Notes under the pieces: generated by a model
Seen by the model: the letters and a program-made list of their open reading frames with translations, nothing else
The model's database searches: none
What the model was told of the DNA's origin: nothing
Assembly: GCA_965214975.1 (NCBI GenBank)
Contig: OZ244055.1
Span: forward strand, 3,472,001 to 3,536,000
Length of the DNA: 64,000 nt
Reading direction: 5' to 3'
From: JAJEBT01 sp965214975
GTDB taxonomy: Bacteria; Pseudomonadota; Alphaproteobacteria; MPNO01; UBA830
Position numbers and translations under genes: made by a program
Shown: piece by piece, positions 60,243 to 64,000 of the stretch
How positions within the stretch are numbered: position 1 is the first letter of the stretch
Layout: each line of letters begins with the position of its first letter

Positions 60243-61442
60243 GTGACGCGCCGCCGATACGTCCGGCTTGCGGCGGTGCTCGGGCTGCTTCCGATGCTGC
60301 TGCCGCTTTCGATCGACGGATCGCTCGCGATCCTGCCCGCGCTCGCCGACCATTTCGGCTCGCGGGCCTCCGTCGTCCAGCTCACGCTCAGCGCCGCCGT
60401 GGCCGGCATCGCCGCCGGCCAGCTGGTCCACGGGCCGCTGTCGGACGCCTTCGGACGCAAACCCGTCATACTCGGCGGTCTGCTCGCCTACCTCGCGGCC
60501 ACCGTCGCCTGCGCCGCCGCCCCGAGCGTCGAGATGCTGATCGGGTTCAGGTTCCTGCAGGGTTTCGCCGCCTGCTCGGGCGTCATCGTGGCCCGCGCCG
60601 TCATCCGCGACCTTTTCGACGACGCCGACGGCACCCGACTCTTCGCCCTGATGATGGGCTTTCACGGCATCATGCCGATGCTCGCCCCCGGCCTGAGCGG
60701 ATCGATCAACGGGCAATGGGGCTGGAGGACGGTTTTCGCGGTGATGGCGGGTTTCGGGATCCTGGTCGCGCTCGCCGTCCTGTCGGGCCTCCGCGAAACG
60801 CTCGACCCGCGCAACCGAAGCCGGATCCGGATGCCGGTCCTGGCCGCGAGCTACCGCCGCATCCTGTCGAACCGGGCGTTCGGGGCGAACACCGTCTGCG
60901 CCTGCTTTCTCTACGCTTCGCTGTTCGCCTACTTCGCCGCCGCGCCGACGGTCCTCATCCGGAACCTCGGCCTCGGCCCGGCGGAATTCGGCGTCGCGAT
61001 GGCGGTACCGATGCTCGCCTACGTCGTCGCGCAGACGGCCATGACCCGACTGGCGCTGCACACGGGTTTCGACCGGGTGGTCCGGATCGGGATCGGGATC
61101 GGGATCGCGGCGGGCGCGAGCCTCCTGCTCTTCGCCCTTTCCGGCGCCGTCAACGCCTACACGCTCGTCGGGTCGATCGTCCTCTCCCTGACGGCCCACG
61201 CCTTCATCGTCCCCGCCGTCACCACCGGCGCCCTCGCTCCGTTCGCGGACGCCGCGGGAGCCGCGTCCTCGCTTCTCGGCTTCATCCAGTTCCTCGCCGC
61301 CGCGGCGATGACGGCGGTCATCGGGCTTCTGGATGACGGCACGCCGCTGCCAATGGCGGGGGGAATCTGTTTCTGCGCCTTCGGCGTGTTCTGGGCCTAT
61401 CTCGCCCTGGTCCGGCGCCTGCCCCGCGGCGTCCTCCCGTGA
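60243..61442 (+). CDS. MFS drug/metabolite exporter, Bcr/CflA type, copy 1
   Basis: 399-residue twelve-helix MFS protein. The Bcr/CflA signature is VVQLTLSAAVAGIAAGQLVHGPLSDAFGRKPVI (in pieces), and GFHGIMPMLAPGLSG and RFLQGFAACSGVIVARA mark the first half. GTG at 60243 gives the start just before helix 1; an ATG at 60090 would add a non-membrane arginine-rich tail. A GGATCG repeat (four units, 61084-61107) codes for IGIGIGI in a helix. The next gene begins in its stop codon. Confidence 0.88.
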   Translation: MTRRRYVRLAAVLGLLPMLLPLSIDGSLAILPALADHFGSRASVVQLTLSAAVAGIAAGQLVHGPLSDAFGRKPVILGGLLAYLAATVACAAAPSVEMLIGFRFLQGFAACSGVIVARAVIRDLFDDADGTRLFALMMGFHGIMPMLAPGLSGSINGQWGWRTVFAVMAGFGILVALAVLSGLRETLDPRNRSRIRMPVLAASYRRILSNRAFGANTVCACFLYASLFAYFAAAPTVLIRNLGLGPAEFGVAMAVPMLAYVVAQTAMTRLALHTGFDRVVRIGIGIGIAAGASLLLFALSGAVNAYTLVGSIVLSLTAHAFIVPAVTTGALAPFADAAGAASSLLGFIQFLAAAAMTAVIGLLDDGTPLPMAGGICFCAFGVFWAYLALVRRLPRGVLP

Positions 61443-62632
61443 GGCCGTCCGCGAATCTCGGTTTTTCGGCGCTGCTCGCAACCGCGACCGTGGGCACGGC
61501 GATCGGCATCGACGGCACGCTGCCGGCGATGCCGGCGATGGTCGAGGCGTTCGGCACGGACCAGACCTCGATCCAGGTCACGCTCAGCGCGTTCATGGTC
61601 GGCATCGCCGTCGGCCAACTGGTTCACGGGCCCCTTGCCGACCGGTTCGGCCGCAAGCCCGTCATCATGGGCAACCTCTTTCTCGCCTCCGCCGCCGCTG
61701 CGGGCTGCGCGGCCTCGGTGTCGGTGGAGATGCTGACGGCATCGAGATTCCTGCACGGCCTCGCGGCGTCCGCCGGTTTCATCGTGGCGCGCGCCGCCAT
61801 CCGCGACCGCCACGACACGGCCGACGCCGTGCGCATCATCGCGACCCTGCTGTTCTTCCACGCCCTGGCTCCCATGCTGTCGCCGCTCGTGGGCGCGGAA
61901 CTCGTGGTCGCGTTCGGATGGAACGCCATGTTCGCGTTCATCGCCGTCTACAGCGCCGCGGTGGCGGTGCTGTACGGACTGGTCTTCCGCGAGACCCTCC
62001 GGGATCCCGATCGCGACGCGTTGCGCTTCCGGCCGATGATCCGGAATTTCGGGGTCGTGTGCCGCAGCCTGCCGTTCTGGGCCTACACGACATGCAGCGC
62101 GGCGGCCTACGGCATGCTCTTCTCGTTTCTTGCCGCGTCGTCCCACGTGGTCATCACCGATTTCGGCGAAAGCGCGAGAACCTACGGCTACGGATTCGGG
62201 GGATGCATGGTCGGAACCATGATCGGCATGCTGACGAGCGCATGGCTGGTCCATCGGCACGGCTCCGACAGGCTTCTGCGCTTCGGGGTGAGTTTCGCCG
62301 TCGCGACGGGTCTCGTCATGGTCGCGCTCTCGTGGGCCGGCGTCCATCACTGGCTGGCCGTCATGGGACCGATGTTCTTCTGCATGCTCGCGTTTTCGCA
62401 CATCTTTCCGCAATCCGTCGCGGGCGCGATGCAGCCGTTTCCCGGGATCGCCGGTTTCGCGTCCTCCATGGCGGGGTTCGTCCAGCAGGTGGTTGGAGCG
62501 TCCACCGGGATTCTCGTCGCCGCGTTTTCCGGCGACGGAACGCAGACCGCGCTCGCCCTGGGCGTGCTCTTCTGGGCGCTGACCGCCTTCGCGACCTGTT
62601 TCGTCGCGATCCGCCGCTATCGGACGATCTGA
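61439..62632 (+). CDS. MFS drug/metabolite exporter, Bcr/CflA type, copy 2
   Basis: 397-residue twelve-helix MFS protein closely related to the gene before it. Shared points are SIQVTLSAFMVGIAVGQLVHGPLADRFGRKPVI (in pieces), ASRFLHGLAASAGFIVARAAIRDR and FFHALAPMLSPLVGA. The GTG at 61439 overlaps the stop of copy 1 as GTGA. The two probably arose by tandem duplication and are co-translated. Substrates are unknown; such pumps export bicyclomycin, sulfonamides or natural metabolites. Confidence 0.88.
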   Translation: MRPSANLGFSALLATATVGTAIGIDGTLPAMPAMVEAFGTDQTSIQVTLSAFMVGIAVGQLVHGPLADRFGRKPVIMGNLFLASAAAAGCAASVSVEMLTASRFLHGLAASAGFIVARAAIRDRHDTADAVRIIATLLFFHALAPMLSPLVGAELVVAFGWNAMFAFIAVYSAAVAVLYGLVFRETLRDPDRDALRFRPMIRNFGVVCRSLPFWAYTTCSAAAYGMLFSFLAASSHVVITDFGESARTYGYGFGGCMVGTMIGMLTSAWLVHRHGSDRLLRFGVSFAVATGLVMVALSWAGVHHWLAVMGPMFFCMLAFSHIFPQSVAGAMQPFPGIAGFASSMAGFVQQVVGASTGILVAAFSGDGTQTALALGVLFWALTAFATCFVAIRRYRTI

Positions 62633-62660
62633 CGCGGTTTCCGCACGCCCGGCGTTCGGG

Positions 62661-63149
62661 TCACGCCCTGTGCGCCACCGCGATTCCCAGGCCTTCGAGA
62701 TTGCGCACCGTCGCCGCCGAGAGCGCGAGATCCGCGGCTTCCGCCGCCCGCGCGGCGCGGCGCGCGATGCTTTCGAAATCCTCGAGGGTCGAATCGAGGC
62801 GGATCGTCACGCCGCCGCCGGTCAGCACAAGCTGCATCCAGCCGCGGTCGCGGTCGCGACGCGTGCTGAAATAGCGCAGGCGCAGTCCCGTCAGATCCGT
62901 CCAGGCCAGCCGCCGCGCGACCGGACCCGCGACCGCGAGAGCCTCTTCGCCGCATTCGATCGTCACGAGATGACGCCAGACCGTCCGCAGTCCGTGGACC
63001 GCGAACAGAAGCCCGAGACTCCCGAGAATCCAGGCCGGCAAGCCGCCGATGCCCGCAAGCGCGAGCGGGCCCGCCGTCAGCGCGACCCCCAGACCGGACC
63101 GGAAGTAGTCTCCGCCGAGAGAGGAGAGATCGTGGCCGTGTGTCGCCAT
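62661..63149 (-). CDS. Small membrane protein, two helices and a soluble domain
   Basis: 162 residues. Two membrane helices lie near residues 20-55 (GVALTAGPLALAGIGGLPAW and ILGSLGLLFAVHGL). The rest (residues 60-160) alternates charge and hydrophobicity and could form a PH-like or beta-rich domain. The ATG at 63149 is preferred to a TTG at 63161. It is convergent with the MFS genes and 88 bases before argF on the same strand. No name was recognised. Confidence 0.6.
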   Translation of the reverse strand: MATHGHDLSSLGGDYFRSGLGVALTAGPLALAGIGGLPAWILGSLGLLFAVHGLRTVWRHLVTIECGEEALAVAGPVARRLAWTDLTGLRLRYFSTRRDRDRGWMQLVLTGGGVTIRLDSTLEDFESIARRAARAAEAADLALSAATVRNLEGLGIAVAHRA

Positions 63150-63237
63150 GGCGCCGGACAACCTTTCGGAAGCGGGAACATGACCGCCTGCCGGGTCCGG
63201 GGCAAGGCGGGCCCGCGGAAACGGTCCCTTTCCGGCG

Positions 63238-64000
63238 TCAGCCGAGGCACCAGGCGAGAATCCCCTTCTGTGCGTGCAGGCGGTTCTCCGCCTCGTCCCA
63301 CACCACCGACTGCGCGCCGTCCAGCACCCCCGCCGACACCTCCATGCCGCGATGCGCGGGCAGGCAGTGCATGAAGATCGCGTCGGGACCGGCGAGCGCC
63401 ATCAGTTCCTCGTCCACCCTGTAGGGAGCGAGCATCCGTTTCCGCTCCTCGGCCGCCGACTGCCCCATCGAGACCCAGGTGTCGGTGACGACGCAGTCGG
63501 CGCCCTCCACGGCCTCTTGCGGACTCTCCGTGATCTCGACGGCCGCGCCTTCGCCGCGGGCCCAGGCCACGCAATCGGCCGGCGGCGAGAGTTCCGGCGG
63601 ACAGGCCAGACGAAGCGCGAAACCGAAGCGCGCCGCGGCCTCGACCCAGCTCCGCGCCATGTTGTTGCCGTCGCCGCACCACGCGATCCTGCGCCCCCGG
63701 ATGCCGCCGCGGCGTTCCTCGAAAGTCAGCACGTCGGCCATCAGCTGGCAGGGATGCGAACGATCGGTCAGTCCGTTGATCACCGGAACGGCGGCGTCCG
63801 CGGCAAGCTCGCGGAGCGTGGCGTCCCGCGTGCAGCGAATCATGATCGCGTCGACATAGCGCGAAAGCACCCGCGCGGTGTCGGCGACGGTCTCGCCCCG
63901 CCCGATCTGCATCTCGGCCGCGGTCATCACGACCGCGTCTCCGCCGAGCTCCTTCATGGCCATCTCGAACGAGACCCGGGTGCGCGTCGACGGCTTCTCG
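63238..64000 (-). CDS. argF: Ornithine carbamoyltransferase, 3' part
   Basis: The frame runs through the window end, so the N-terminus is missing. At the very end the carbamoyl-phosphate loop can be read as EKPSTRTRVSFEMAM, the STRTR motif. Other family stretches are RCTRDATLRELA, LTDRSHPCQLMADVLTF, AWCGDGNNMARSW and FMHCLPAHRGMEVS with the HCLP ornithine loop. The reaction joins ornithine and carbamoyl phosphate to citrulline in arginine synthesis. Confidence 0.96.
   Translation of the reverse strand, partial: EKPSTRTRVSFEMAMKELGGDAVVMTAAEMQIGRGETVADTARVLSRYVDAIMIRCTRDATLRELAADAAVPVINGLTDRSHPCQLMADVLTFEERRGGIRGRRIAWCGDGNNMARSWVEAAARFGFALRLACPPELSPPADCVAWARGEGAAVEITESPQEAVEGADCVVTDTWVSMGQSAAEERKRMLAPYRVDEELMALAGPDAIFMHCLPAHRGMEVSAGVLDGAQSVVWDEAENRLHAQKGILAWCLG

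Overview
The window is about 64 kb of G+C-rich chromosome (roughly two thirds G+C by eye), densely packed and read on both strands. It most likely comes from an alphaproteobacterium. The best evidence is the SOS box in front of imuA: GAAC-N7-GAAC, the alphaproteobacterial LexA site. The imuA-imuB-dnaE2 cassette, many TRAP and branched-chain transporter genes and CoxMSL-type hydroxylases fit the same picture. Genes often overlap by 4 bases (GTGA or ATGA), which fixes several starts. No tRNA, rRNA, CRISPR array, insertion sequence or prophage was seen.

Layout: (1) 1-2.1 kb: 3' part of topA, then convergent rpmG. (2) 2.2-12.3 kb: two TRAP transporters. The first has one DctQM pair and two tandem paralogous binding proteins. 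Between the two systems lie an ornithine-cyclodeaminase-family enzyme, an EamA exporter and a PhyH dioxygenase. (3) 12.4-15.2 kb: a SprT-like metalloprotease gene facing a large gene whose product joins two RNA-polymerase alpha-CTD domains to a sigma-region-4-like segment and two winged helices. (4) 15.6-27.2 kb: histidine degradation (hutF, hutG, hutI, and hutU further on). Interleaved are a third TRAP system, a frameshifted iclR, a quinone-oxidoreductase-like gene and a CoA transferase. (5) 27.4-40.2 kb: a catabolic region with UbiD, Ldh2, alpha/beta hydrolase, VOC dioxygenase and MmgE/PrpD, a complete livKHMGF ABC transporter, and a two-gene ferritin-like plus reductive-dehalogenase-like unit. 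(6) 40.3-47 kb: a hydrolase, an Fe-S protein, an aldo/keto reductase and a three-subunit molybdenum hydroxylase. (7) 46.9-53.2 kb: RNA modification (queA, tgt, queG, a VUT-type transporter, dusA). (8) 53.2-64 kb: a luciferase-like monooxygenase, the SOS mutagenesis cassette, two tandem MFS exporters, a small membrane protein and the 3' part of argF.

How the genes work together: HutU, HutI, HutF and HutG make the route from urocanate to glutamate and formate; the lyase HutH is not in the window. QueA, Tgt and QueG are the later steps of queuosine synthesis, and the VUT protein could bring in a precursor. ImuA, ImuB and DnaE2 make the LexA-controlled mutasome. The UbiD, VOC, PrpD, Liv and dehalogenase-like genes look like breakdown of an imported aromatic or carboxylated compound, but the substrate cannot be read from sequence. 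The most unusual items are the alpha-CTD/sigma4-like protein, a tRNA-guanine transglycosylase lacking the usual zinc cysteines, the dehalogenase-like/ferritin-like pair, and two face-to-face promoters sharing one palindrome beside a frameshifted iclR.
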